A stretch of DNA of 64,000 nt from Larix kaempferi. Taxonomy: Eukaryota; Streptophyta; Pinopsida; Pinales; Pinaceae. Shown piece by piece: positions 1 to 12,048 of this stretch (the first letter of the stretch is position 1; each line of letters opens with the position of its first letter). The notes under the pieces were generated by a model that was not told the origin of the DNA, made no database searches, and worked only from the letters and a program-made list of their open reading frames with translations. Position numbers and translations under genes: made by a program. Location: positions 21,843,501-21,907,500 of the forward strand of contig BSBM01000753.1 of assembly GCA_027924585.1 (NCBI GenBank). The letters run 5' to 3'.

Positions 1-2
1 GC

Positions 3-2534
3 CATCAAATAACAAATCTCAGGAAGAAATGGATCAGCAATAGAAAGAGCCATACCTGCCCTTTGAAAGTCTCCTCTTGTTCGTCTCGGATCAGCAGGAT
101 TTCCAAGATTCGAACCAGCAGATTGTAGAGTATTTTGGGCCCACTTTGGTAACTGAGGGAGATCTGAATGGTCGGATTCCGAACCTGATATGTCATGATC
201 ATCATATGCTGCTACAATATCAGAAATATCAGAACTCATACCTTCATTATCGCTGCTCGAATCTTCTTCTGGTGAAGGCGGTGAATCGGCAGTTTTCTCC
301 TCAACTAGTTGCAATTCTTGAAGCGGTTCTTCAAACTGCACACTGCGCTCTATGAATATCTTTTTAGATCTGATATCCATGAGTTTATATGCTTTTGATT
401 CTTCCCCATATCCTATCAATATGCACTCGATACTTTGTGGATCCAAAGCTCGTCTCTTCTCAGAAGGAATTCTAGCCCATGCAGTAGAGCCAAAAACTCT
501 CAAATTTGACACATCCGGTTTGTGACCAAAGAATGCTTCGAAAGGAGTCATACCTTTCACGGATGAATGTGGAACTCGGTTCTGTATATATGCAGCAACA
601 TTGATTGCTTCAGCCCAAAGATTTGCAGCGAACCCTTTTGATTCAATCATGCATGTAGCCATCTCTTTCAGTGACCGGTTTTTCCTTTCCGCTACACCGT
701 TCTGCTGGGGTGTGTAGGGAACTGTATGTTGGATCTTGATTCCGCTTTGGGCACAAAGTTGCAGCAACTCGGACTTGATATATTCCCCACCATTATCAGA
801 TCTAAGAGCTTTGATCTTGCTCTCAGTGGTGGTCTCAACAGAAGCCTTAAAATCCTTGAATTTTCCAAGCACTTCTGACTTGTTTTTGAGAAAGAATACC
901 CATGTAAAGCGAGAATAATCATCAATAAATGTCAAAACATACCTTGAACCATTTAATGACATATGGGGCAGCGGACCGCTGATATCAGAATGGATCAATC
1001 CCAAAATAGTAGAGGCTCTGCTAGCCTTGCCGCGGTCGAATCTGTGCTCGGGGTGCTTCCCAATAATGCAACCGGAGCATATTCCCTTCGAGGAATGGAG
1101 TTGTGGAAGCCCATCAACCATGGATTTATTTGATAGAAGCAGCAAATACTTATAATTTAGATGTCCAAATCTTTCATGCCAAAGCCTACTAACCTCATTA
1201 CCATGTGTGCGAAGAGCAGTGGGCTTTGCAAGCGGAATAAAGTGCGAAAACTCATAACATTTAGCAGTGTGGTTTGCCTTTCCAACCGCAACTAGTCTTC
1301 CACTTTTGATATCAGAAATTTCAACTGTATTAGGGCTGAATGTGACTTTCTTTGGATCACCAGTATGTGTCATTTGATACACAGAAAGGAGATTCGAAGC
1401 TAAAGAAGGCACATAGAGAACATTCTGAAAGCATCCATGATCTACATGAATCGTACCTTTGCCCTTTGAAGAAATTTTTGAGTCATCTCCCAAATGGATG
1501 GGGATGGAGCTGTTTGGATCGAATGAGGAAAAAGAATCAATATTTGCAGCCATATGATTTGATGCACCCGAATCTATCAAGAGAGTGGGCTTCGAAACCG
1601 TTGCCATGAGTGCTTGTCCTCTTTCATGATCGTCATTCCGATCCTTCTTCCTTGCACCGTCAGGAAGGGTTATGTTGTTCTTTTCCAAAAGGAGGGCCAT
1701 TTGATCTATAGTCTTCTTCATACATGAACTTTCGGGATGAAAGCCACGGTTACAATAAGTACATTTAGATTTTTGGTTACCTTCTTTTCCCTTTTGCTTG
1801 GATTTCGAACTGGATGGTGCATCCGTTTGCTTGCCTTTGTCTTTTTGCTTGTGAGGCTCGAATTTGGGCTTCTCCTTCTTTAGCTTTCCTTTACCATTCG
1901 AAATCTTGGGTCCTTGAACAAATAGGGCTGAATCTTTGGAGCTTATGGACCCCATTTGAATCAACTTGTCATGCTCTTTCGTAACGGACTCAATGAAGGC
2001 ATTCAAGGTAGGCATCTTCCAATTCGGGGTAGTTAGCCGACCGGAATTGAAAGTGGAGACAAATACCGAATAATCTTTCCCAAGCTTGCTTAGAATGGAG
2101 AGGATCAACTGTTTATCCTCTTTGATAACACCACTGTTCTTCAATTGCAAGTTCAAGTTCTTGAATTTTGTGAAGAATTCATTGATGCTCTCGAAATTCT
2201 CAGGATTAAGGCCAATCAATTCATTCTCTAATTGAAAAGCCCTAAGCTCATCCTGCTTGCCGAATAGTGTCTCAAGTTGCTCCCATATGGCTTTTGGAGT
2301 CTTCAATCCGCTGAGATGGAAGTGAATATCCTTGGAGATGGAGAGACAAAGAAGACCGTAAGCTTCATCAAGCTTATTGTAGTGTTTGGTTCTTTCTGCC
2401 ACATTGTTTGGCTCCAATTCAAGACCAAGAGTGACTCGGTAGTATCCTTTTGAACGTAATATGATCTCCATATCATCTTTCCAATCAAAATAATTGAATG
2501 GGGTGAGGATAGGCTTTGAAGAAGAGTATTCCAT
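3..2534 (-). CDS. Ty1/copia gag-protease-integrase polyprotein, open, 3' end outside window
   Basis: Seen: reading the minus strand from the ATG at 2534, I checked every codon to position 3 and found no stop, so 844 codons are open and the frame leaves the window. In order: a gag region starting MEYSSSKP, a CCHC zinc knuckle (CTYC..H..C, 1722-1763), a lysine-rich linker, the aspartic protease motif DSGAS (about 1565), then integrase with the HHCC zinc region (CSGC near 1075), catalytic SDISGP, RSDNGGEY and the GVAERKN glutamate. It ends in the integrase-RT linker; RT and RNase H would lie outside. Known: copia elements encode gag and pol as one frame, and the product makes virus-like particles and integrates cDNA. 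All visible catalytic residues are intact. Preceded by a 408-nt leader, PBS and LTR. Inferred: a recently inserted, possibly competent copy. Confidence 0.93.
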   Translation of the reverse strand, partial: MEYSSSKPILTPFNYFDWKDDMEIILRSKGYYRVTLGLELEPNNVAERTKHYNKLDEAYGLLCLSISKDIHFHLSGLKTPKAIWEQLETLFGKQDELRAFQLENELIGLNPENFESINEFFTKFKNLNLQLKNSGVIKEDKQLILSILSKLGKDYSVFVSTFNSGRLTTPNWKMPTLNAFIESVTKEHDKLIQMGSISSKDSALFVQGPKISNGKGKLKKEKPKFEPHKQKDKGKQTDAPSSSKSKQKGKEGNQKSKCTYCNRGFHPESSCMKKTIDQMALLLEKNNITLPDGARKKDRNDDHERGQALMATVSKPTLLIDSGASNHMAANIDSFSSFDPNSSIPIHLGDDSKISSKGKGTIHVDHGCFQNVLYVPSLASNLLSVYQMTHTGDPKKVTFSPNTVEISDIKSGRLVAVGKANHTAKCYEFSHFIPLAKPTALRTHGNEVSRLWHERFGHLNYKYLLLLSNKSMVDGLPQLHSSKGICSGCIIGKHPEHRFDRGKASRASTILGLIHSDISGPLPHMSLNGSRYVLTFIDDYSRFTWVFFLKNKSEVLGKFKDFKASVETTTESKIKALRSDNGGEYIKSELLQLCAQSGIKIQHTVPYTPQQNGVAERKNRSLKEMATCMIESKGFAANLWAEAINVAAYIQNRVPHSSVKGMTPFEAFFGHKPDVSNLRVFGSTAWARIPSEKRRALDPQSIECILIGYGEESKAYKLMDIRSKKIFIERSVQFEEPLQELQLVEEKTADSPPSPEEDSSSDNEGMSSDISDIVAAYDDHDISGSESDHSDLPQLPKWAQNTLQSAGSNLGNPADPRRTRGDFQRAGMALSIADPFLPEICYLM

Positions 2535-2942
2535 TGCTAGGAGCGAGTCAAATGATGAAGAAGAAGCTTGCATGCAGACTATAGCGAATGGAGATGCTGT
2601 AGGGAAGCTTGCATGCAGAATGTAGCGAGTGCACTTGGAGGAGATAATTAACCTGCAAATCACATAAGAACAATCACAATAAGGTCGAACAATCCACCCT
2701 TTGAGAGTTGCATCACACCTGGGATTGGATTTCAAGCAATGTTGAATAGGTCCAATGTATCAGATCCAGGAATTATGTGGTAACTCAAGCTTCTGGAGTG
2801 GTATTGGAGTATTTTTCAAGCTTTGCATGCACAGGAGCGAATGCCCTTGAGATATCTCATGCCAAACTTTTTGCAATTTTTAGCAATTCAGTCAAATCTT
2901 CTTGTATAAACACCTGTAGAAAAGAGATCTTGTCCCTGCAAT

Positions 2943-2955
2943 GGCTCTGATACCA
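2943..2955 (-). promoter_or_regulatory. Primer-binding site (initiator tRNA-Met)
   Basis: On the minus strand this reads TGGTATCAGAGCC, the usual plant copia PBS complementary to the 3' end of initiator tRNA-Met. It abuts the LTR, which ends in ACA, and lies about 400 nt upstream of the gag ATG at 2534. Confidence 0.9.
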
Positions 2956-3470
2956 TGTAAAGTTAGTCACAGCAGATCTAATGAACAAATAAATCAGTCA
3001 CAACAGATGAACATAGAAGAAATGGTGCAAAACTGTGCAAAACATGCAGCAGTGCTCTCTATCCCAGAAAGGGTGAATGAATTACAATACAAACTGTTAC
3101 AATGAACAGAGCAATTCGAATTGCCTAAGGAGGTCATTCGAATCACTGAATGGAGTAGCTTGACTCAATCTAGGAGTCCTCATCAATCATCGGTGTTGCT
3201 CATCAATCACAACAACCAGTCATCCAGGTGTCAAGCTGAGTCTAACTGATCATAATAAATGTAACTGAAGTGTGTAGCACTGATATAGGATCTGGAGGCT
3301 CAGTGGGGGCGCATGGGAGGCTAACTGGAGTCAGAGCAAGTCACCTAATCGAACTGGAGGTCAATCGGAGGTGAAACAGTCAGTCAGGAGTGAAATCGGA
3401 GTGAAATCAATCAGAATCGGAGCTAACTGAATGTAACTGGAGTGAATCTGCAGTGGTAGGTGAACAAGTG
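2956..3470 (-). repeat. 5' LTR of the copia element (outer end approximate)
   Basis: The inner edge is firm: TG at 2956 lies next to the PBS. The outer edge cannot be fixed because the partner LTR is outside the window; 3470 is a guess. From about 3240 to 3450 the sequence is rich in short repeats of the type TAACTGGAGT, which may be U3 repeats. Confidence 0.5.
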
Positions 3471-3552
3471 CGCCCTTCTCTGTCAGTAGGTGAGAAGAGG
3501 GCGCCTTTCAGCTTAGGAGGGCTAAAACTCTGTGGAAAGTGGCTCCCGGGTG

Positions 3553-5292
3553 CTAGAAGAAGGTGGATAAGGTGTTGGAGGCATCAAACTGGTGACTGGA
3601 CTGCATATCCTGAAATAGATCATGCAAGATCCTGAAGTAGATATGTATCCCGAAATAGATGATCCTGAAATAGATATGTATCCCGAAATAGATGATGGAT
3701 ATCCGAACACTAATACTGCAAAAAATGGAATTGTAGGATGTAGGAGAATGAACTAACTCACCCAAATGATCAAAAAGTGCAGAAGTTTCATCATGGGAAG
3801 GATCCATGTGGGTAGTATCATGTAGCTCCTTCAAAAGTGGGAAACCTTTGTCATAGATTGGTTCCCATGTAGAGGAATCATGCTCTTCTTTAAAAATTGC
3901 ATAAGCTTCATGAAGAGACAATTCAAGTTCCTCTTCCACCACATCAAGTGTTTAAATCTCTTGAAGTTCATCTTCAAACACATTAAGCACATTCAAATTC
4001 CCACATTTCTCATGATCCACCATGTCATGAGAATCCTCCAAACAATCTACCATTTGACAATCTGAAACATAGGAGGAAAAACAAGTATCTTGAAACTTTT
4101 CAGGAAGTTGCTCATTTTGAATTGTGATCTTATGAATATCCTCATTATTCTTCAAGTATGCATCATGTAACAATTCATTAATCTCAAACAAATGGTTTCT
4201 ATCAAAAAGCAAAGACATGAAATTACCTTTGATGTGGCACATTGCTCTTTGAATCTTCTCCATGTCTTCAAGGAAGGATGTTTCCTCCAATGAAGTAGCT
4301 CTCCAACAAGAATTTGACACCAATGCTTGAGTGTCATGGAGAATGCTGAGGGACTCTTGGATCTTATTTTCATTCATCTTTAAGGACCCTTCAAAAAAAT
4401 GAGGCTCTTGCAAATGAACCTCCTCATCTTCTTCAATTTTGCTTGGACCAACTTCATGAAGCTCAAGTGGTGATGGGGAAGTTGATCTTGGTTCTTCTTC
4501 AACTGCTACAAGGTCTTCATTATCATGCTGAATGAAACTTGTACTTGTAGAAACACTTTCAAAAGTGATCTCTATGTCACCAACATAGAGGTGTGAGCAC
4601 CCATCAGTAGGTACTCCTTCATAGTTTAAGCATCCATCAGTAGATGCTCTTTGGTTCATGTCTAAGCTAGAAGGTGTCTTGAAATGATCTTCCATATTTT
4701 CAATAGAATCTTCTTCACGCTCTTGTGATGTCTCTTCCTTTTTCTCCTTAAAGCAAGCTGATGCATTTTTCCCCTTGTTTTCCTTAGGATCAATATATTT
4801 GGAATCTCTTCTTGAATAAATCTCAAAAGCTCTCCTCAAGGAGGACATCATTTCATGCACACATATATGATACTTGCTCCAAGGGTTTTTACAAGAAGGG
4901 CATAAACCTTTCTTCACTAACTCCACATCTTCATTTTTGGGCCTATTTTCAAAAACATGTTCAGCATAGTACTCAAAAGACATGGCATTTTGTGTATTTT
5001 TGCTAAAAGCAATATATTCTTGATATTTTTGATATTGTTGGGGCAAGGTTTTATATTTTGCTGTCCATCTTTGGAACTCACTCATAGAATTATCCTTGGT
5101 TGGTGTGACACACTCATATTCATTAGATTTAAAGTCATCAGAATGATCTTCATTTCTCTTGAAATTGTAAGAAGTGTTCAATGATGGCACTTCTTCCTCA
5201 TACCATTCACATTCTGCTTCATATTGCTCATAAGCATCCGCATATTCCTAAAAAGAATTGTACTCATAGGATTCATCATAATAGTAAGACAT
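3553..5292 (-). pseudogene. Acidic ORF of a non-autonomous LTR element
   Basis: One minus-strand frame runs from an ATG at 5292 (MSYYYDESYEYNSF) to about 3553, broken only by a TAG near 5240, where Gln fits, and a TAA at 3952-3954. The longest open piece (3952-5190) is 412 residues. The protein is rich in Glu, Ser and His. It has one possible zinc cluster, CPSCKNPWSKYHIC (about 4870-4915), which is not a standard CCHC knuckle. I see no protease, RT or integrase motif. It begins about 50 nt after a PBS and its 2 kb LTR, where gag normally sits, so a gag-like or structural role is inferred, not shown. A second ORF of similar composition lies at 46950-47828. Family not recognised. Confidence 0.6.
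3628..3693. repeat. 33-bp tandem duplication
   Basis: Two adjacent 33-bp units (3628-3660 and 3661-3693) differ at one base. As 33 is a multiple of three, the duplication keeps the minus-strand acidic frame open and adds an 11-residue repeat to it. Confidence 0.85.
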
Positions 5293-5344
5293 GGCTGCCA
5301 ATTATTCTTGAATGTATGTACCTAATACACAGGTTCAAGGACCA

Positions 5345-5357
5345 TGCTCTGATACCA
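5345..5357 (-). promoter_or_regulatory. Primer-binding site (initiator tRNA-Met type)
   Basis: The minus strand reads TGGTATCAGAGCA, separated by one base from the LTR that starts at 5359. It fixes the orientation of the element as minus, with the internal region to the left. Confidence 0.85.
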
Positions 5358-5358
5358 C

Positions 5359-7380
5359 TGTAATGTCCCTTATTAGGAATTTTATTGAAATTGCAATTTT
5401 CCACTTTTTTTCCCTAGTTCGACCTTTGACTAGTTTTGATCTCTAGGTCCCAAATTTGCCCCAAATGATCCCAAATGTTATGAGAAGGTATATGAATGAT
5501 ATTAGAACATAAATATGTGTTTCGGGGATGCCTTTGGACCTTTAAAATACTTCTGCAAATCCTCTTTCAATTCTGATCAATGTAGGTAACTTTACTAGTG
5601 GTTTTCCTTTGACTAGTATTGATCTCTAAGTCTCAAATTGACTCCAAATGCCTTCAAATCTTCAAGGAAGGTGTATGAATGATATTAAAACTTGAATATG
5701 ATTTTTATGGATGAAATATGTCCACCAAAATACCTCTTCAAACTCTCTTAAGATTCTGGACCAATTATGCAATTTTACTAGTAATTTGGGGTCAAATCCA
5801 CCGGGGGTAAGTACTGAAAATGGCTTCCCAAATGCCTCCAAACCCACTCAAATTTATGAACAGAGGTATGTAATGTGTTAAGTATTTTATTAAAGTATCA
5901 TATGCACCATTAATGGATTATTACAACTGTTCTCACCCTCTCCCATTCAATTGCAAAAATCCTCAATTCGACCCTTGGGGGAATGGCACTATTTCACCTC
6001 CCTATACAACTAAACTGAGTAAAAATGCTTCAAATGCTCAAGTACAGTACATGAAACTTTTATAAGACATCCATGGAATTATATTGATCACAAATATATT
6101 AGAGAATCATCCATTCATTCGAAATCATCATCAATACATTGGCTCACAACAAGGTAGTGGGGAAATGGCATTGTTCTTCCATTAAAAATGAGATTTATAC
6201 ATTTATACTTGGAATTTCGACCTGAAAATTTTTGGAGATGAAGAAAAGAGTATTTAATTCATATTACAAAATAAATGGGGCATAAAAATCTTCCCCAAAG
6301 AGTACCATAGCTCACCAAAAACGCCCTCCCTTAAGGATCAAGAATATGCCATCAAAACTGGAAATGGTTGAAGGAGTGAGCTGCAATAGAAGAAACCATG
6401 AGCTGTCCTGTAACTTAAACCTGCAAATAAAGACTCAATTAAAGCTCCAAATGAAAGGTTTGAATGGCCTTTCCAATTACCAACTTGGATGGGAATATTT
6501 CACCCTCGAAATTGGCTAAGGCAAGAAACTAGTCATCCACTAGCTCTCCCTCTTCACAAATGTAATTGCAAATTCTACAAATGATCAAAAGCTCTTCTCA
6601 TACTTCATTTCTACATTTTATAACCAACATTAGCCTTCTAAGGGTCGAAATCCTCTCAATATATTCAATAGATTTCCATTTACGAAATATTCCACATTTG
6701 CCACTTGTCTCCTAGTTCCAACCTTCCATCTTCTCCCAAATTCGATTTTGAGTCTCTTTGGCTTGTCCAAATCCCAAATTCGCCTTCCTTGAGCCTATTT
6801 TTGGGGCTGACATGTCATAGTGGTCAGATGTCAGAGGTTAGGTCTGCAATTTGTCATAGTTGTCATAGATGCTCCATCATTAGTGTCATAGGGGCTAGGG
6901 AATCTAGCCCAAGTGTCCACAAACTTCCACTTTGACTCTTTATCTTCCATGGAGGTTACCAATCCTTCCCAATTCGACCTAAGATGCTCAATGACATGTT
7001 TTATGACTTACCAACTCACCCAAGAGTGTTCACATTCCCATTAATTCGAATTTGCAAAAGAGAGATACCATGTATTATGAAAAATCAAGCTAGTGTGGGT
7101 CCCACATCCTCCATATGTCTCCAAAACCATTTGTCACCTAGGATTTCTCTTGAATTTCTTTATTCACTCTATTTATTAAATACTTGAACCCTTCTAATGT
7201 CTAAACATCATTTATTATCCCCCTTATTCCAAATCCCAAAGCTTCCACCCCAAACCTAGGAAACTAGTAATTTTCCTCCTTGGCAATTATTTGACCCTTA
7301 ACATCAATTTTACAAACTCTAATGAATATGGCTAATGTGAATAGGCCATTGTGAACCAATTCCAAATTTGGGACATGACA
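5359..7380 (-). repeat. 2.0-kb 5' LTR of the acidic-ORF element
   Basis: On the plus strand it begins TGTAATGTCCC and ends GGGACATGACA, inverted termini matching at 10 of 11 bases. The PBS lies just outside the left end, as expected for a 5' LTR of a minus-strand element. Inside are imperfect direct repeats with a period near 183 bp (the phrase CTTTGACTAG at 5424 and 5607). The partner LTR is not in the window, probably lost or displaced by the copia element at the left edge. Confidence 0.75.
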
Positions 7381-9290
7381 AATAACCTCCAAATTGTGGG
7401 CTGGATTTATACCTCCAAATCATTGAAACTATAAAGTCTTCCTTTTTTAGACTATTTTTCTTCATGAATGGGATGTATCTAAGCTTTCATTGTCCCTGGG
7501 GCAATGACAATTGGTAGTGAAAAAATCACAAGAAAATAATAAAATTCATAAATGTGATCTTCCCCTTGATGAGATGTGCTCTTAAATTCCTACTCAACTA
7601 TGCCTCCATCCATAAATGTGATTTGTCCTTTTAAATTCCCAGTGTTGTTTGAATAATTCAATGTGATTTGTGCCTCCATTTGGTTCTTGAGGTTCACATT
7701 TTTATGATGCAAGCAATTTTCCCATCCATATTTTCTCACCCATTGAATTCCTCGTGGGGCTTTCATAGTTTGATATTTATTTTATGCCACTTGTAGTCTA
7801 GCGGGGAAGGAAATGTTCCATAAACTCACGCCTCCATATTTTTTATAGTTACATCGAATTCTAGTGCTCCTCCATGCATATGCCACGTAGATGCATAATT
7901 GACCTATACAAATTTTTTGCGGGTTTAAATTTTCTAATTAGTTGCATCGAACTCAACAATTGAACTTATTTTTTCAGTTTTGCATGAAGCTTGATTTACA
8001 TTTGTGTGTCTGTTACAAATTAAAAAAAAAATCATCCTCTAAAAACATGTCTCCCCCCAAAAAGGTTATTTTTTATACACATAAGGGCCCATTCATGTAG
8101 AATAAATAAAATAAAATAAAATTATATTCCATCTCTTAGATATTTACATACCTTCCTTTGCATTTTCTGTTAAACATCTATGTATACTTTTCTTTTGAAA
8201 AAAAAAAACAAAAACAAAATATGATTGGGAGAACTCCATTGCTTAATGGTTGTTTCAACCAAACCTTGCTCCACAAAAACCAAGAAAAGTGAGAACAATC
8301 TTTCTTGGCTTACTGGAACCAAGAAAATTTAGATCAATATTTCTTGACTAATTATTTCTTTCAAAATTTTGTATTATTCTTTAACATTTTCACAATGCCA
8401 ATTAGTAATAGTTGTTAGATTGAATTATATTTGGCACATTCATAATTCTAATTTTAATTCTTATATGCAAGGCATCCGACTTAATATTGTATTGGAACTG
8501 ACATGAACATTGGTGAAAATCTCAATCCTTATTTACATGCCCTATGTGTTATTGTTACCATGAAATGGAATCATATAAGTTTCACCATCTATATATCTTT
8601 ATAACTATTGCATGCTTGAAACTTAACAGTGGATATCTACCCCTCTCCTGTAAAGATAAAAAAACTAGATATAACCCAAGAATAACTAACTAAATGTTGT
8701 TAATTCCCTTGCTTGCAAGAATAAATGTAGAGGAAGTGGAGGGAATTCATTGGATCTTGTGAATGACCCAAATTCAAGCTATGCATATGATCATATGGTG
8801 TTATTGAAAAGTAAGAGGAATTTTTCTATGTTCATTTGGGTTCAAACATCAATGATATTTGTTTTGATAGGAAGGTATGGAAGTCCATCCATGAAAGGGT
8901 TTCAATTTTGCATTTTTGTGGAGTTTAATTTATTGAGCTTATAGAAAACATGAGCTCTCTATGGCTATACTTGAATTTACATGATATAAAATTGGTAGAT
9001 TGGCACGCTATTGTGTGAAACATCTACAATTCCCATCTTTCCTAATCATTGCACCAACTATTGGACTATCAACCTTTTACATTCTTTGTTACATTGATCT
9101 CCTGACTGGGTTGTCTTTTACACATTTTTCCTTCTCCATTACTATTTCGTTGGGTCTTCCATTATCCATCGCTACAAATTGATCAGTCACCCTGCAATCC
9201 TAGTGGGATCATTATCAACATTATACTATTATCTTATTTGGCATCTTTTTTGCTTATACTAGGTTGCGTTAGGGTTCATGTTTGTTACAA
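7381..9290. other. Non-coding spacer, nothing recognised
   Basis: AT-rich sequence with homopolymer runs (A and T runs near 8020-8050 and 8200). The small ORFs are short, without motif or codon pattern. I see no gene, LTR end or element signature. Confidence 0.5.
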
Positions 9291-9300
9291 CTTGATAATA

Positions 9301-10620
9301 TCATATAAAGGGGGTATTAGAAATGAGATGATAAAAATGGATACCTACAATATATGGTGAAACTAGGGTTTTTCTTAATTGGAAACATATATTGGGAGAG
9401 GCATTCAACAATACAGTTTTAGGAGGCATTTTCCAATATTTAATGAAATTATGGATATTTTTTAATATCCTGTGAATGATCATGCTATGTAACAAGTTCA
9501 CTGAGTGAAGGTCCCCCGTGCACAAACCCAATCCAAGGTTGTATGTGTCAATACTTTGGTACAACATCCTTGGAGATTGCTTCAAACCATAAAGGGAATT
9601 CTTAGCTTGTAAACTAATTGTTTCCTTCCCTTCATTGTAAAACATTATGGTTGTTTCATGTAGCTTACTTGAAAATCCCAATGTAGGAATGTTGTTTTCA
9701 CATCCATCTTCTCTACTTCAAGATCAAAATCAATAGTAGTGGAAAAAAGGAAGATGATAGAATTTTATTTAGAAATGGGAGAAAAAAATTCCACCAAAAT
9801 CAATTCTTCTACTTGGGAATATCCCTTTGCTACTATGTAGGATTTGTACTTCTCCACTTTACCTTAAATGCATTCAAATACTTCTTAACAACCATTTTTA
9901 CCAACAATTTTTCTTTCAACTAGTAACTTAACTAGATCTCAAACTTCTTTTTTTTATAAGGGATCCAGTTATTCAATTACGGCCTTCTTCCAGATTTTGC
10001 TATCTCCTATATCAACTACTTCCTTTCCATTTCTAGGATCATCATTAGTAATAAATAAAGTAAAACAAGACCAAAAATTGGGAGTGGAATACCATTCTCA
10101 CTACCTTCTTCCCTATGATTATCTCCTCAAATTTGGAGTATGAGGTTCTTCTTTTATGATTCAGCGTCTTCTATTGAGTTATATTATTTATCCTTTAACT
10201 CAAACTCTCTTTTCTCTCATTCCTTTTCCATTGTAGTGAATTCCTATTTGGGAACATCTTTTACCTCTTTAGAAATACATCTTGACTGTAAACAGTCTTC
10301 TTAGTTACTCGTTTCCAAATATTAAAACCTTTCACACTATATTTATATCCAATAAAAACACATTTTTCATCTTTATTATTCATCTTACTCCTTTTTTTCC
10401 TTTGGAACATGTACATATAAGCGTCACACCAAAAAGCATAAAGATGTTTAAAAGAGGGTTTCTTACTAGTCCATAACTCATGCAAAGTTTTGTTAATCAA
10501 TGTTGATATGGGTGATAGATTTACCAAGTAACATGCAGTATCCACTTCCTCTTCCCATAATTCTACAACTCCATTTTGTTGAGATGTGTATGGACTAGTC
10601 TTCTACATTGCTTTATGCAC
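9301..10620 (-). pseudogene. Decayed Ty1/copia integrase-RT fragment
   Basis: At 10261-10545 the minus strand encodes the integrase C-terminal part (TACYLVNLSP, ELWTSKKPSFKHL, CVFIGYKYSVKGF). An acidic linker follows, then RT pieces at 9301-9990, including NSLYGLKQSPR. Several frameshifts and stops separate the pieces, and gag, protease and RNase H are missing. The same family is represented by the fragment at 24735-26553, which shares the linker and RT wording. Clearly non-functional. Confidence 0.8.
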
Positions 10621-10639
10621 TTGTTATAGAGGTGTTGAA

Positions 10640-11820
10640 CAACAAAATATATACATCTATAAACATAAATAATTTTTAAAACATAATTGAGAATATTTAA
10701 CCACTTATTGTGATATAACTACATGTTCTATTGCAAAATAAGAATGTTCATGCTTATACCCTATTTCTGAGAAAAATATGATTATTTAATTCTGAACTAT
10801 TTAATTAAAAACTTAAGAATGTGATATCTTTTATTTTTCGATTATAAAAAATTAAATTTTAAATAAATACTTAAAGAATTGTGATGCATTTATGGTTACA
10901 ATTCAACTTATTAAATTATGATTTATTTATGTTAACATTTCAAAATTTATTTTTTCAGCAAAGATGTCTCAACAAAATATCGATATTATTTTTATATTTT
11001 AATATAGTCTTTCTAATTAATAATGATATTAATTTTATATTTTAATATATTAAATTTATTAATCAATAATATTTTACTTTCTAGTAATCAAAAACATTGT
11101 TTTTCTCATTGAATTCATTTTCTAATTCCAATTTAATTGAATATTATAAATATTATTTTTATATTCTAATCAATAATAATCTTAATTTTATATTCTAACA
11201 GATTAGTTTCTAACTTATAAATTTAATTTACCAAAATAATTTTGGGTAGTTTCCAACCCTTTAATGGTTATTGGTTAACATAAGATATCCGTTACTCACT
11301 AATCAATAATATTATACTTTCTAATCATCAAAATATTATTTTCTAATTCTAATTCAAGCTATTATTATAAATATTATTTTTATATTCTAATATATATGAA
11401 TTTCTAAGGAATAAATTTACTCTTTAAAAGTAATTTTCAATAATTTCTAACTCTTTAATGGTTATTGGTTAAAATTGGTTATCCCTATGTAATCATAAGC
11501 CCAATTTTTAATTCGTCTAAATACTGAATCATGATTGATTTATGGTTACAATTCATGTTAAACTTATTTAACTATGATTTACTTATTAAATCATGATTTA
11601 TTTATGGTTACACTTCAAGTTAAACGTATAGATATTATTTTTATATTTTAATATATTCTTTATAATCAATAATAATATTAATTTTGTATTTTAATATATT
11701 ATTTACTAATCAATACTATTTTACATCATCGCGATTAAAAGCATTATTTTATTTTTCCTCATTAAAGTGATTTTCTAATTCCAATTCAGGTTAATATTAT
11801 AAATATTATTTTTATATTGT
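10640..11820. repeat. AT-rich diverged repeat region
   Basis: Very AT-rich DNA in which phrases such as TATTTTTATATTTTAATAT and CAATAATATT recur at about 10980-11110, 11150-11400 and 11620-11830, with shared flanks (TTATGGTTACAATTCA). This looks like old, diverged repeats of a few hundred bases. No coding signal. It separates the copia fragment from the 3' end of the pectinesterase gene. Confidence 0.55.
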
Positions 11821-11864
11821 AACATATTAAAAGGCCGAGCGCCAAGGATCATAGTTTTCCGGGC

Positions 11865-11870
11865 TTTATT
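11865..11870 (-). terminator. Candidate polyadenylation signal of the pectinesterase gene
   Basis: AATAAA on the minus strand, about 180 nt downstream of the stop codon at 12049. Plant signals are loose, so this is a candidate only. Confidence 0.5.
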
Positions 11871-12048
11871 TGTGATAGAATTGAAAAGGAGCTTCAAAAT
11901 ACAGTACAGGCAAATACGTTCCATTATCAAAATGCATTTACATAAAAAACAACTCAAAATGGAGTCTACAAGATAAAATAGAGGAATGATGGGCGAGACT
12001 CAACGCACTTCTCCCTTGGTAATTCAGACGACAAATAACAAATTCCTA

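Noticed and set aside
2943-5357. tRNA gene fragments (GGTATCAGAGC-like phrases)
   Set aside because: They are short complements of a tRNA 3' end located next to LTRs, that is, primer-binding sites.
8750-9182. Two small plus-strand ORFs
   Set aside because: 60-64 codons, AT-rich, no motif, no neighbours in phase; expected by chance.
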